A stretch of DNA of 64,000 nt from Ichthyophis bannanicus (lineage: Eukaryota; Chordata; Amphibia; Gymnophiona; Ichthyophiidae). Position 1 is the first letter of the stretch. Each line of letters starts with the position of its first letter. This document shows, in pieces, positions 11,290-22,831 of the stretch. The stretch covers positions 900,395,309 through 900,459,308 of the forward strand of contig CM066035.1 in NCBI GenBank assembly GCA_033557465.1, given 5' to 3'. Both the position numbers and the translations under genes were made by a program. The notes below the pieces were generated by a model. The model was not told the origin of the DNA and made no database searches. It saw only the letters and a program-made list of their open reading frames with translations.

Positions 11290-12090
11290 CAACTCTACAG
11301 CCGGCCAGTATTTATTCAGTGGCTCCTCAGTACCTTTCCTCTCTTATCTCTCCCTACACCCTTCAGCAGCTCCCCTCTTCTGGCAGATTCATTTTATCAA
11401 TGCCCTTCTCTGCCACTGCTAACTCTAGAGTTCGTGCATTCCACCTTGCTGCTCCGTATGCCTGGAACAAACTACTCAAGTCAGTACCTTGGGCTCCATC
11501 CCTGGCCTTACTCAAATCCACATAAAAAACCCCACCTCTTAAAGGCTGTTTTTGGACCCTGATTCCCGTATTCTCCTATTCAACACTCATCTGTATCTTT
11601 ACCACGCCTATAGATTTATCCTAGTCCCCAGTTGTTAAGTTGTCTGTTTTGATTAGATTACAAACTCTGACAACCAGGGACTATCTCCTACATGCAGGGC
11701 TGTACCGACGGTGAAAAGCGCCCTGTGCAAGTTGCACATCGGGCGCACGCCCCCCTCCCGCACCTCCATCTAGCCACTTTATGGGGCGGGAGAGAAGAGG
11801 CGCGCACCCAATGTGCAACTCGCCGGCACACTAAGCAGGTCTGGACCCTCCTGGAGAGACCAGACCTGCTTAGTGTGCTGGCGAGAAGACTTAAGAGGCG
11901 CATTTCGGCTTTCCGCCGCTGCCTGCCGCTGCTAAAGTGGCGGCAGCAGGCAACAGCAGAAATGAGCCCCTTAAGTCTTTGCACCCTGTGTGGCCGCACC
12001 GCTCGGACAGGGCTTGGTACGGTCCTGCCTACATGTATATGTACAGCGCTGCATACCGCCTGGTAGTACTATATAAATATGAAGAAGTAG
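11290..12090 (+). mobile_element. L2-like LINE 3' end
   Basis: Translates to an L2-type ORF2 C-terminus (VPQYLSSLISPYTLQQLPSS, HLAAPYAWNKLLKS) and then a 3' UTR ('caaccagggactatctcc', 'tacagcgctgcataccgcc'). It is split by the hAT MITE at 11695-12027. 5'-truncated. Confidence 0.65.
11695..12027. mobile_element. hAT MITE, 333 bp
   Basis: Ends are 'cagggctgtaccga' and its imperfect inverse, flanked by a perfect 8-bp duplication 'cctacatg' (11687-11694, 12028-12035), diagnostic of hAT. Internally GC-rich with inverted repeats (for example around 'cacactaagcaggtctgg' at 11829). The 100-codon ORFs here on both strands reflect composition, not genes. Confidence 0.85.
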
Positions 12091-12700
12091 TAGCAGCATA
12101 AGTAGCAGTATACTCAACTTTCTCTAGCCCCATAAGAAGCCTAGGGGGAAAGCTGCTGCATGCTGTGAAGGTTTCTACTAGGCTCTGCAAGTTTTCAAAC
12201 TGGCAGGGAGAGAACAAAAGATTTTTTTACATGACAGGAGAAACTCCTAGAAAATTCTGAATTTTAAACTTAATCGGTGTAGCACTATTTCAGGGCTACA
12301 AATATCATTTTACCTTCACAAAATTTGAGCCATCAATATTGACATCCACTTTAGAAGCCATATTGCACATTTATAAATAGATCTAAACAAGTACCTGTGC
12401 AAACAAATTAACAGCCTCCTCACAGCGACTGATTCAGCAGTTCTACTTTGAAAAACTCTTTCCACCACTACAGATTGAAAGATATGTTTTGAAAAGAAAT
12501 ATCAAAAGCTTAAAGTTATTAATGTACAGCTATTCATTTGAAAGACCAACAGGGAAACACTGCCCATCTAAAAGACAGTTCAAGTTTATATGTTTAAGAA
12601 ACAAGTAGGATTTAATTACACTCAAAAACATCAACGCAGGCCTCTGAGATGAGCTAGAGCAGCACTCATTTTTGGAGCTCTGCAAAAAAGTTGGCATCTT
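12091..12700. other. No feature recognised
   Basis: AT-rich single-copy-looking sequence. No ORF of note and no recognisable repeat boundary. Confidence 0.5.
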
Positions 12701-14918
12701 AAGAACATAAGATATGCCATACTGAGTCAGACCAAGGTCCATCAAGCCCAGTATCCTGTTTCAAACAGCGGCCAATCTAAGACATAAGTAGCTAGCAATT
12801 TTCCCCAAAGGGCACAGATTCCACAATGCTTGAACTGGGGCAAGCAGTGGATTTCCAGGGTCCCCTTTAATAATGGTTTATGGACCTTTCTTCCAGGAAC
12901 TTATCCAAATCTTTTTTAAACCCAGCTACAGCAACAGCTTTTACTACATCCTCCGGTAACAAATTCCATGTTGAGTGAAAAAACATTTTCTCTTATTAGT
13001 CTTAAATAGGCTACCCTGTAGCTTCATAGCATGTCCCCTAGTCTTTCTATATTCAGATGACGTAAACAATCGATCTATGTTTATCCGTTCCACTCCATTC
13101 ATTAATTTATAGACCTCTATCATATCTCCCGTCAGCCATCTTTTCCAGGTTGAAGAGCCCTAACCTTTTTAGCCTCTCTTCATAGGGGAATCCTTCCATC
13201 CCCTTTACCATTTTGGTGGCTCTTCTCTGTACCTTTTCTAAAAACGCTATCCTTTTTAAGATATGGCGACCAGAACGGCACACAATATTAAAGGTGTGGT
13301 CACCACCATGGAACGATAAAGAGGCATTATAACATCCTTTGTTTTATTCTCCATTCATTTCCTTAAGATTCCTAGCATTTTATTTGCCTTTTTGGCCGCC
13401 ACTGCACACTGGGCAGAGGGTTTCAACGTGTTATCCACGATAACGCCTAAATGTTTTTCCTGGGTGGTGGTTTCTAATGTGGAGTGGAGGAGTAGCCTAA
13501 TGGTTAGAGCACTGGCTTGGGAACCCAGAGACCAGGCTTCGATTCCCACTAGCACTCCTTGTGGCCTTGGGCAAGTCACTTAACCCTCCACTGCCTCAGA
13601 AAAATCCCAAGTTATCTATATCCCTGTTTAATGTACATTACCAAGTTTAAGTTACAATGCAAACTGCTTTGATTGAAATGATAAAGCGGTATATAAAACC
13701 TGTTAAATCAATCAATCAATCATGTAACCATAGTTTGGGTTGTTCTTCCCTATGTGCATAACTTTGCACTCATCCACATTAAATTTCATCTGCCATTTGA
13801 ACATCCAGTCTTCTAATTAATCAAGATCCTCTTGCAATTATCCACAATCCTCATGGGTTTTAACAACTTTGAATAGTTTTGTGTCATCTGCAAATTCGAT
13901 AACCTCACTAGTTATTCCCTTTTCCAGATCATTTATGAATATGTCAAAAAGCAGCAGACCCAGAACAGATCCCTGGGGTACTCCACTATTCACCTTTTTC
14001 CATTAGGAAAATTGGCCATTTAGCCCTACACTCTGCTTTCTATCTTTTAACCAGTTCCTGATCCACAATAGTACACTGCCTCCTATCTCATGACTTTTTA
14101 ATTTTGCCAAAAGTCTCTGATGAGGGACCTTGTCAAAGGCTTTCTGAAAGTCCAGATACACTATATCAATCTTCAGGTATTACAGATGATTTTAATGATA
14201 GTTCACAGATTACTAATAGCAGGTCTGCAATCTCATATTTCAGTTCTTTCAACACGCTTGGATGTATACCATCCGGTCCAGGTGATTTGCTACTCTTCAG
14301 TTTATCAAATAGTTGTAATACATCTTCCTTGGTGTATTGATATTTCTTTCAATTCTTCCGCAGTATCACCTTTAAATACCACTTCAGTCATGGGTAACAT
14401 CCCTACATCTTCCTCAGTAAAGACCAAAGCAAAGAATTCATTCAGTCTCTCTGCTATAGCCTTGTCCCCTCTTACTGCCCATTTTACCCCTCTGTCATCT
14501 AATGGTCCAACTGACTCTCTCACAGGTTTTTTTGCTACAAATGTATTTGAAAAGTCTTTATTACACGTTTTTGCTTCCACAGCAAGTTTCTTCTCAAATT
14601 CTCTCTTTGCCTGAAAGATGCTTTTTTGGCAACAACAGTCTCTCTGAGCTCACCTTTAAACCATGCTGGCAGTTTTTTGGACTTCCTGCCACTTTTCTTA
14701 AAGCGTGGAATACAGCTGGTCTTGGCTTCCAAGATAGTATTTTTAAACACCACCCAAGCTTGATGTAAGTCTTTAACCTTTGCAACTGCTCCTTTTAGTT
14801 TTTTCTTAACTCTTTTCCTCATTTTATCATAGTCTCCCTTTTGAAAGTTAAAAGGTAGTACTGTGGATTTCCTTACTAGCCCTCCTCCATTAATTAAATC
14901 AAACGCGATCATGCTCTT
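12701..14918 (-). mobile_element. CR1 LINE, 5'-truncated, decayed
   Basis: The 3' end ('gaacataagatatgccatac') starts at 12701, and the reading continues on the minus strand through the ORF2 C-terminus, RT and linker up to about 14918. The translation is broken by many stops; recognisable pieces include VRESVGPLDDRGVKWAV and LHQAWVVFKNTILEAKTSC, matching the CR1 at 31200-31600. Interrupted by a SINE at 13485-13724. Confidence 0.8.
13485..13724 (+). mobile_element. tRNA-derived SINE, full length
   Basis: Polymerase III boxes are visible: A box 'tagcctaatggttagagc' and B box 'gcttcgattccc' at tRNA-like spacing. The body 'gggcaagtcacttaaccctc' follows, then the 3' part with 'aagcggtatataaaacc' and an (ATCA)n tail. 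Inserted in the inverted CR1, whose sequence resumes at 'catgtaaccat'. Confidence 0.85.
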
Positions 14919-16155
14919 GTAGGGGGGAGGGATCCAATGGGACATCCCTATGAAGCAGAGTATCAGGCGACTTGTCTTTGGTCTCCCACTCCACGTTGGA
15001 GTCAGAGAGCACCTCAAGAACTTGATGGACATCGGCCTGATGCCCCGCAGATGGTGTCAATAGGGACAGAGGGGCCCACCGTCCCGACATGGAAGCACTC
15101 GGGGGCATGACCAGAGGCCTCATGGGTGAAGAAGAGCACTATGGCTCAGCTCGTTGCGTATGCTTCTCAAGTACTGGCTGGAAATCTTACGGGGGAAGTC
15201 CTCGAGGAGGGCCCAATGTCGGTACTGAAGTTCCTGAGACACCAGACATCGGACTAGGCTGAGAGTCCAGGAAGGCAGCCACCTGCTCGTGCACTGATGG
15301 AATCAGGCCCGGAGCCTGCTCCCCTGATGGGGAATCACCGATGTTGAGGGCATGTCCTCCCACGGGGGCAGCTTCGGGGGCCACTCCCAGTCATTGCCCT
15401 CGGCCTCGCATTGAGGACTCTGGAGCCGATGACCAGAAGTCTTACCCCGCTCTGGCATCAGGCCTGGGCAACAACTTGGGCTCAAATCTTACCCTACAGG
15501 GGAAGTCCTCTGAGGACGATCCTCGATCCAAAGCTCCATAACCTTGGGGCTTAGAATAAGCTCAGCTGCACGATGATGAATCGTTGGACGTGGCCCCTAA
15601 GGGCAACGATTCCACACTCGATGCTGGGGCTGAGACAGAGGATTTCTGGCTGAAGACTGATTCCCGCTTGGATTCACGGCTCTGACTCTTGCTCGACATC
15701 TGCAGGCAGAGCAGGCAGCTGGAGTAATCGTGATCTGCACTAAGGCAGCGAAGGCAGCAGCTATGGCAGTCCATGATGGACATGTTGTGGGAGCACTTGC
15801 CACACTGCTGGAAGCCACTGATGGCATAGCGGGAAAGACAGCCCCTGGGAGATCAAACTCGAACGTTCTGGTTAGTTTTGGGCATAGGGAAAAACTCATG
15901 CATTGAAAAAAAGGAAAAGTAAGAAAAAGGACCCGAGAAAAAACATGACGCCAAAGCAGGGATGATCCCGGGTAAAGGGAAGGTGATCGGAACGCGAATC
16001 GGAAAGGCAGGCAGAACAAACACCAAGAAAAAAAGAAGAAAAAATCAACTTTTTACAGAGTGAACAGACATCTGCTGGACTTTACGGAAAAAAGAAGACT
16101 GAGGTGTAATTCCCAAAGGCTTTCTTTGAAAGCTTGGGAGTGATTACCACACGGG
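14919..16155 (-). pseudogene. gag: DIRS B gag remnant and partial 5' ITR
   Basis: The minus strand encodes fragments of a DIRS gag in several frames. The clearest is at 15562-15783: CHSCCLRCLSADHDYSSC, equivalent to the CxxC...CLxCLGPDH motif of the other gags. The 5' segment (16100-16155) matches the 5' ITR of DIRS C ('cccaaaggctttctttgaaag'). It is truncated at both sides: at 14918 by CR1, and at 16155 by an insertion beyond which the expected 5' tip reappears (17516-17570). Confidence 0.6.
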
Positions 16156-16215
16156 CTCCATAGAAACATAGAAACATGATGACAGAAAGACCACATGGCC
16201 TATCTAGTCTGTCCT

Positions 16216-16590
16216 TCATCTGGGAGCTAAGGAGTCCCATATGTGAAGACTACATTCCTGCTTGTTCCTGGAGATAGTGTAGTTACTCACCTGTAACAGG
16301 TGTTCTCTAGGAACAGCAGGAATTTAGTCTTCACAACCTGCCCTCCTCCCCTAGGAGTTATAGGGTTTCATTTGCTCTCTTTTCTCAGTTATAAACTCAA
16401 CTGAAGAGAGGGAGTTGGGAAGGCAGGAAGGTAGCAGCACAAGTGCAGTAAAGTGCTCCCAAAAGCTTTCCTATTAGACGCTGGGGAGTGTTCCCGTGCG
16501 GGCTCCGTCAGTACCAACGTCACCTATATGTCAAGACTAAATTCCTGCTGTTCCCAGAGATCACCTGTTACAGGTGAGTAATTGCACTTT
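16216..16590 (+). repeat. DIRS 3' terminal region, isolated
   Basis: Matches the 3' end of DIRS E: 'ggagtcccatatgtgaag', then 'gttactcacctgtaacagg', the 3' ITR and the terminal 'cacctgttacaggtgag'. No internal DIRS coding sequence is attached. Confidence 0.75.
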
Positions 16591-17065
16591 CTTGGTTGTT
16601 GTTGGATGGGGTCCTTATCAATCTGTTTACAATGTCGAAGAGTTATCTTGGATGATTGATTGAGGAGTTGATTAGTTTTGTGTGGTACTCGCACCTCGCG
16701 TTGTCAGTTGCAGTATGGTGGTAGAGTTCAGTAGTTTTTAGGTGTTTGAGTTTGTCATCCTGATCTGTTGTCTTTCGCCATCTTCGTTAAAACCTTCAGA
16801 ACTGAGTTTTTAGCATGCGAAGGGTTGATGTGTACCTTGGGGTTCTGCGGTGTCTTCTGCATGAGGGTGTTGTCGTTGTGGTGATTGCTTCTTCAGTGAT
16901 GCGGTTCCAATATTTCATAAGTATGTCAGGGTCGTTTGAGTTGGTTAGTAGTTGGGGGAGGATCTCCTCTATGAAGTTTTCCTTGTTGAACTGTTTAAAC
17001 CATTTTTTATATGTATGCTGGGTGGGGGTTATGTTGGAGGGAGAAGCTGATCAGTCCATCAGCTG

Positions 17066-17287
17066 GGTTTAAAAAAGGTTTGGACAAGTTCCTGGAGGAA
17101 AGGTCCATAAACCATTATTAAGAAGTGACCGAAGATATCAATGCTTGACCCAGTACAAGCATTGTGGAACTTGTCTCTCTTGGGGAAACTGCTAGGTACA
17201 TATGACCTAGATTGGCCACTGTTGAAAACAGAATACTGGGCTTGATGGACCTTGGTCTGACCCAGTATGGCATATCTTATGTTCTTA
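17066..17287 (+). mobile_element. CR1 3' UTR fragment
   Basis: Same 3' UTR as the CR1 at 58060-58296 ('ggacaagttcctggaggaaag', ending 'ggcatatcttatgttc'). Confidence 0.8.
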
Positions 17288-17515
17288 TGTCCTTCCATAA
17301 CAACAACTACAACAGTCCACTTTTTACCTTTAGAGATCCTCTGTGTTGGTCCCATGCTTTATTGAATTCAGTTACTGTCCTCATCTCTACCACCTCCACT
17401 GGGAGACTATTCCATGGATCCACTACTCTTTCTGTAAAGAAATATTTCCGCATAATAGAAACATAGAAACATGATGACAGAAAAAGACCACATGGCCTAT
17501 CTAGTCTGTCCTTCC

Positions 17516-17570
17516 ATTGGTGCCACCCCCCATATGTGAGGACCGACTTCCTGCTTGTTCCCGGAGAATA
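17516..17570 (-). repeat. DIRS B 5' tip
   Basis: Contains 'cccatatgtgaggaccgac' and 'cttcctgcttgttcccggag', equivalent to the outer 5' tip of DIRS C. It completes the ITR broken at 16155. Confidence 0.6.
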
Positions 17571-18304
17571 AACAGTTTCACCAGCAGACACTTCAGGCTG
17601 CAAGGTAGTTCTGATTCTTTGCTAAGGATCTGGGAAGAACACCTCTGATCCTTCCTTTCCTTTTCACCATTGTAAAACTTGGTAATTCTCCTAAAGGAAA
17701 TTCAGTATGATGGAATACAGAGCCCAAGTGAAGTATCCCATATTTATGAAGCCATCTTAGATCTCCTGTGATTTTAACTCCTCTATTTTATATTACCCAC
17801 ACCAACATATCTAGTCTGGTCACTGTGGTGACTGTGCTAGCCAGGAGACAATGTACTAGGGCTCCTTCCAGAACACTGTATCTGACCATCTATTGTACTC
17901 TTTATGCAATGACCTTGACTCCCCACTGGGAGTAGAGGAGATGCAGTACTCTCCATAGCATCTCCCTAGCTAACCTAGGGAACAAAAGACCTAACTCTAG
18001 GACAGAACCAGCATGGAGAGAGGGAGGAAAGGGAAGGAAAAGATGCAGTAGACAACCTTTTGAATTGTAGTGCACAGCGTCCGTCACCTGAACCACCTGG
18101 CCATTCCTGTAAGTCTCTCTTAATGAGAAAATATAGCAGCTAAACAAATTGTATCACAAGATTCCAACGAATACCTAAAATTACAAAATTTTCATAGTAG
18201 AAAGACTGCACCCAAACTACGATAGGGACATGCATTACCTAATCTTTCATGCTTTAAAATGCTTAAACTCTTTACCTCCACTTTGAATCTTCCCTTCCTA
18301 AACG
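17571..18304. other. No feature recognised
   Basis: No convincing ORF or repeat is seen. Possibly intronic or intergenic host sequence. Confidence 0.45.
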
Positions 18305-18562
18305 CAAGAAAAAAATGGAAGATCTGGCTGTTTCAGCAAGCTTTTCCTCAGTCTTCCCTTTCCTAATCATTCTTCCTCACATTGCCCTGTTGTCTTCTCC
18401 TTTGCACCCCCCTCCCTTCCCCTTTTATTGCCCTTCTGCCTTTGGATTTTCTCTCATATATTGTTCTCCCTGGATTTTTAATGGTTTTTGTAAGTTGCTC
18501 TGATGTCCATTTGGTCCCGTTGCAGTAATGTCAAGTACAGCTAAATAAATAAATCATAAGAC
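18305..18562 (+). mobile_element. L2-like LINE tail
   Basis: Opens with a frame reading KWKIWLFQQAF, typical of an L2 ORF2 C-terminus, followed by a pyrimidine-rich 3' UTR and a TAAA-repeat tail ('ctaaataaataaatc'). Confidence 0.55.
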
Positions 18563-18855
18563 CCTGCCCTGCCAATGATGCATCTTGTCCTGTGCCATTT
18601 CAACCACAGAAATTCATTACTATGTCTGACAAGTATCTGCATTTTAAGTTGATGTAAAATTTAGAAGTGAATTTAAAACATTCAAGTAAAAATGGGGGCT
18701 GCAAAACCAATATGCTATTACTTCATACTCAGACTATCAAATGAAACTATTTTTTGACCAATGTTTAAAAAATATACATCACAGATAGCATGCAAATAGG
18801 CCAAATTTCAGAAAAAAGATCTTTCCATTTAAGAGTAACTAACACTACTGTTCTG

Positions 18856-18874
18856 CACTAAACACTTTAACAAC
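18856..18874. repeat. Target-site duplication of L1 (left copy)
   Basis: 'cactaaacactttaacaac', repeated exactly at 19735-19753. Confidence 0.95.
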
Positions 18875-19734
18875 GCACTGCCTGGTGTCTGTTTGGCTCT
18901 TATGAGGGTGACACGCTCTTGGGTGCTCGGCACCGACAGCTCTGTGAGCGGGGCTTCCTGGTAGCCAAGCAGACCATCCTACGGCACTGGATAGCACCAA
19001 TGGCGCCGAGTGTACAAGAATGGGAGGGGAGGATGCGGGTGTTATTAGACATGGAAAGGTGCACAGCGCGGCTATTGGGCCAGCGGCGGCTGGATCAATT
19101 CGTGGAAATTTGGGCTCCGCTGCTAGCCACGGCGCGCTTTTAGAGCTCTGATGGTAGATGTAGCCTTAGCGTGCGGGGCTGGTAGCGGACGGCCGATCCT
19201 TTAGGGGGACTGCAGCCATGAATGTAGCTACTTTCCTTCCATATGGGAGTGCTGCGGACGCCACTTGCTTGGCTGGGGAGGGGAGGGGATGGGTGGGGGG
19301 GAGGGGACGTAGTGGGGTAACGGGGAGGAGTGGGAGGGGAGGGGTGGGGAGGCAGGGGGGTGACGGGGAGAAGTGGGGGCCCTTTTCGGTGGGGCGGGGT
19401 AACCATTAGATTGTGTTTGCAATGGAATATTGACCCTTATGCATCTGTGTCCCTAGCTCTGTTTGGTTGAGCGCACCTAATTTGTCTTCTAATTTATTTT
19501 CTATTCCTTTTCTATTCCCCTATATATTCGACTTGACAATTGTGCCTTCTACTAGTGTCTATGATAGGGGCTAATATGATGTAGGGTTTTCCTGCCTGCT
19601 CTTGGGAGGGTTTGTTTGTTGTGGGTGTTGTTCTGGTTTACTGTTTACTTTGCACTGATGTTTTGGACAATGTTAATCTTTTGTTGTCTTTGTACTGTCT
19701 GGACATACTTGCTAATAATAATAAAAATGAGTTT
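18875..19734 (+). mobile_element. 5'-truncated L1-type LINE
   Basis: The insert lies between identical 19-bp duplications. The open frame 18919-19143 reads AKQTILRHWIAPMAPSVQEW and later FVEIWAPLLA, the C-terminal tail of an L1/Tx1-type ORF2 protein. A 3' UTR follows with a G-rich tract (19255-19395) and a tail of AATAATAAT. The undamaged duplication suggests recent insertion. Confidence 0.85.
19255..19395 (+). repeat. G-rich low-complexity tract
   Basis: Runs of GGGGAGGGG type in the 3' UTR of the L1 copy. G-rich 3' UTR tracts are known in mammalian L1 and can form quadruplexes. Confidence 0.8.
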
Positions 19735-19753
19735 CACTAAACACTTTAACAAC

Positions 19754-20084
19754 AGTTAATCTGTAGTCATTGCCTCTAATGGTTAAATAGCTCTAGGAAA
19801 CAAATTTATGGCAACTTCCTAGGTTCAATTTTCTTCATTATGATTAAATGTTAATGGGGAGTAGCTCAGGTAATTTATGTAAGTATATGGTTGAATAAAT
19901 ATGCTGCCTTCTCAGCATAAAAAGTCCATACTGTGAATAATCAGTCTATGATATTCCACTTACTCGATCTATAGATTTCATATGAAAGCAATAAGATAGT
20001 CTCAAATATTTTAAACCACCACCTGCTACCTTATTCAGGCAATTAAATGGAAATCTTTGCTGTATCCTAAGTAGATTTTGATCT
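19754..20084. other. No feature recognised
   Basis: AT-rich sequence without ORFs or recognisable repeats. Confidence 0.45.
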
Positions 20085-20370
20085 TTTCACCTTGCTGCTC
20101 CTTATGCCTGGAATAAGCTTCACTGTCCCTATGTCAAGTCTCCTCTCTCACCAATTTCAAATCCCTGCATAAGGCCTACCTCTTTGAGGCAGCTTTTGAT
20201 CTTCGTACCCTTGTTTTTCCCTCTCCTTTTGACCATATGCTTCCTTGTACTGTACTGTTGATTTGTCTTTCTAGATTGTAAGCTCTATAAGCAGGGACTG
20301 TCTTCTTATGTGTCTGTACAACGCTGCGTATGCTTTATAGCGCTTAATAAATGAAAATAATAATAGAATA
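20085..20370 (+). mobile_element. L2-like LINE 3' end
   Basis: Reads LAAPYAWNKL in frame (near 20090), then PISNPCIRPTSLRQLL, then a 3' UTR with 'gattgtaagctctataagcag' and the tail 'cgcttaataaatgaaaat'. Same general type as 11290-12090. Confidence 0.65.
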
Positions 20371-21545
20371 CCAAAAGCAGCCATAATGCTACACAAATAT
20401 AATAAGCAACTTTTCAAACTTTTGTTTCACATATGTGCCTCTTTATATAGAAAAATGATCATCATCTTATGATTGTACAAATCTTGCTTTGTTTGTTCTG
20501 CATTTAATCCTGCAACTTTAATTGTTATTGCTTTTATCTACAATTTTCGAAACAAAAAATAAAAAGTTCCTAATAGCTAGATTAGAAGATAAGATATATG
20601 AGGTTTTCTGGAGACCTAATCCCTATAACCTGGTTCACTGCCAGGTGTACTACAGAATTTTTCTTTTTTTGTATCAATGGTAAAAAATGAAATAAAATAA
20701 AGTATGAAATATCAGGCCCTTAAATGATGAATAATGAAGACACTAAGAAGCCTAACTAAATACTAAAGTGTATTATCAACAGAGGAAAAAAGCATGATGG
20801 GGCCTGAACCTGGGTTTATTTTTGGTTCAGGTGTTCAATTTCCCAAGTTGGCTGGGAAGAGAGATGAGTAAAAGCAGCATTCAGAGCTCTGGGAAGGGAA
20901 GAGAAGGTATTCAGGGATAGATTTACTAGCAAGCGACATCATCCTAGTACATGCTAATATGCATTAATGTTCACTATTTAAGCAGGTCCCATTTTATGCA
21001 ACAGGACCTATTTACTAACAACCTGTGCCAACCTTTAGCACATAGAGGCAGGGCACATTAGTCAACTTAGCTCTCCATCTTCATGCCATTGTGACACTTG
21101 TGCAATGATTCTGTGTCCATGATTACAGGGTTCTGGAAGCAGCTCTGGTGCATAGTCCCCAGACCAGAACCATCTTAACTGGACTAAAGCAAGTTGTAAC
21201 GAGATATAAAGCAGGAAGAAAATCTCCAAGGAATTGTGAGACAGCTGATGGCACAGATCTCTTTTTTAATTGATCTGAAAGCCCAAAAGACCAAAAGAAA
21301 ACTATACGGTGAAAAAAAAGTGCCATGCAAATATAAACTCCACTACACATAACATATAAGCATTACAATTAGGATGTACTGCACAATACAAATTAAACAA
21401 CACTATTTGCAAATGCAACTTTAACAGGAGAGCACAAAGCACCATGGTACACTGCCATTGACATCCTATGCCTGAGAAGGCCAATATTAAGAGCCTGAGG
21501 CCAGGCAATTCATTTTTAGCAACTAAAATCTCCCTTGCTAACTAG
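20371..21545. other. No feature recognised
   Basis: AT-rich. The few short ORFs have no recognisable domains. Confidence 0.45.
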
Positions 21546-21795
21546 GGTGAAGTAGCAGCCTAATAGTTAAAGCACTGTCTTGGGAAATAGATCAGGGATC
21601 AATTCCCAATAGCACTCTTTGTGGCCTTGGGCAAGTCACTTAACCCTCCACTGCCTAAAAAAAAACAAGTTATCAGTGTCCCTGTTTAATGTACATTACC
21701 AAGTTTAAGTTACAATGTAAAACGTTTTGACTGAAATGATAAAGTGGTATAAAAAAACCCTGTTAAATAAATAAAATAAATAAAAAATACATCAA
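21546..21795 (+). mobile_element. tRNA-derived SINE, decayed
   Basis: Same family as 13485-13724: 'cagcctaatagttaaagcac' (degraded A box), 'ggatcaattccc' (degraded B box), 'gggcaagtcacttaaccctc', then an AAATA-rich tail. Both internal promoter boxes are mutated. Confidence 0.8.
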
Positions 21796-22269
21796 TCACA
21801 TATGGTATTTATCTCAACTCCCAGCACATGTAGTGCAGGACTTACTATCCCCAAATATTTCACCCAAACTTAGAACCCCACTCCAGCTTCAAGTAGTAGA
21901 TTTCCCCTTCAGCCATCAACAGGTAAACAAACCTCAGCAGCTTGTGTCTCCTCCCCCACCCCACCCAACCCTGAGTTCACTATGGAAGCTGCTTGACAAC
22001 CATGGAAGTTTAGTGGTGACAAGCAGCAGTTTGGAAATGAAAAAGAAAGCAACAAAAATAAACAGATAAGTAAAATTGTTTTTTTCCTCTGAGGCAGAAA
22101 TAAGTTATAAGCAAGTTCAAAATGCAACATTGTGTCAGAGATTACATATACACAGAGGAAAGTCATTTTGGTGAAGCGTAGAATTATGGACAATCAATTT
22201 TTGACAAAATAATCAAAGATTACAATGGACTATTAATATCATCTAGGTGGAACTTGGTTAGCATTAGTA
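21796..22269. other. No feature recognised upstream of CR1
   Basis: May include some CR1 5' sequence, but I could not place the 5' boundary. Confidence 0.4.
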
Positions 22270-22276
22270 CACATGG

Positions 22277-22831
22277 ATGGGCAGATGGCATAGGCCTTAT
22301 AGTGCCCACGAGGAAAGGGTTAGGACAGCCGTTATAGTTGGTGATTTGATCACTAGGCATGTAGATAGCTGGGTGGCTGGTGGACGTGAGGATCGCATGG
22401 TAACATGCCTGCCTGGTGCAAAGATAGAAAACCTCACGCACCACCTAGACAAGGTCTTAGACTGTAATGAGGAAGAGTCTGCTGTCTTGATAAATGTCGG
22501 TACCTATGCCATAGGAAAGTGTGGTAGGGAGGTTCTGGAGACCAAATTTAGGCTTTTAGGTAGGAAGCTGAAATCCAGAACTTTCAGGGTAGCATTCTCT
22601 GAAATGCTTTCCGTTCCACGCGCAGGACCCAAAAAGCAGTCAGAGCTCCAGAGTCTAAATGTGTGGATGAGACGATGGTGCAAGGAAGAGGGTTTTGGAT
22701 TTGTTAGGAACTGGAGAACATTCTGGGGAAAGGAGGGGCTTTTCCGAAGGGATGGGCCCCACCTTAACTGGGATGGAACCAGGCTGCTGGCAGTAACCTT
22801 TAAAAAGGAAATAGAGCAACTTTTAAACTAG
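22277..22831 (+). pseudogene. CR1 ORF1, SGNH-esterase-like
   Basis: An open 184-codon frame with the layout of the CR1/L2 ORF1 esterase domain: VIVGDLITRHVD, then INVGTYAIGK, then GPHLNWDG near the end. Family members normally have GDS (catalytic Ser) and a GTND-type block; here the Ser is replaced by Leu and the GTND-type position reads GTYA, so activity is unlikely. It ends at 22831 and the ORF2 reading follows. I do not consider it a host esterase, since the downstream CR1 is collinear. Confidence 0.75.

Larger units (their letters stand above)
16156..17515. mobile_element. Mosaic insertion flanked by direct repeats
   Basis: Both ends carry a roughly 57-bp segment starting 'agaaacatagaaacatgatg' (16160-16220, 17456-17515), the 3' end of a CR1/L3-like LINE on the minus strand. 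Inside: a DIRS 3' terminus (16216-16590), a LINE ORF2 piece on the minus strand (about 16600-17060; YKKWFKQFNKENF, EEILPQLL), a CR1 3' end on plus (17066-17287), and the minus-strand C-terminus KYFFTERVVDPWNSLP (17300-17455). The order of events is not resolved. Confidence 0.5.

Noticed and set aside
11688..12066. Overlapping ORFs of 103 and 124 codons on both strands
   Set aside because: They lie within and at the edge of a GC-rich hAT MITE; openness follows base composition, and there is no homology.
13485..13600. Possible tRNA gene from A and B boxes
   Set aside because: It cannot fold as a complete tRNA by eye, and the SINE body and tail follow; the same unit is repeated elsewhere.
19140..19422. 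Pro-rich ORFs on minus
   Set aside because: They are the complement of the G-rich tract in the L1 3' UTR.
22277..22831. Host esterase-like gene
   Set aside because: Its position directly before a collinear CR1 ORF2 shows it is CR1 ORF1, and catalytic positions are mutated.
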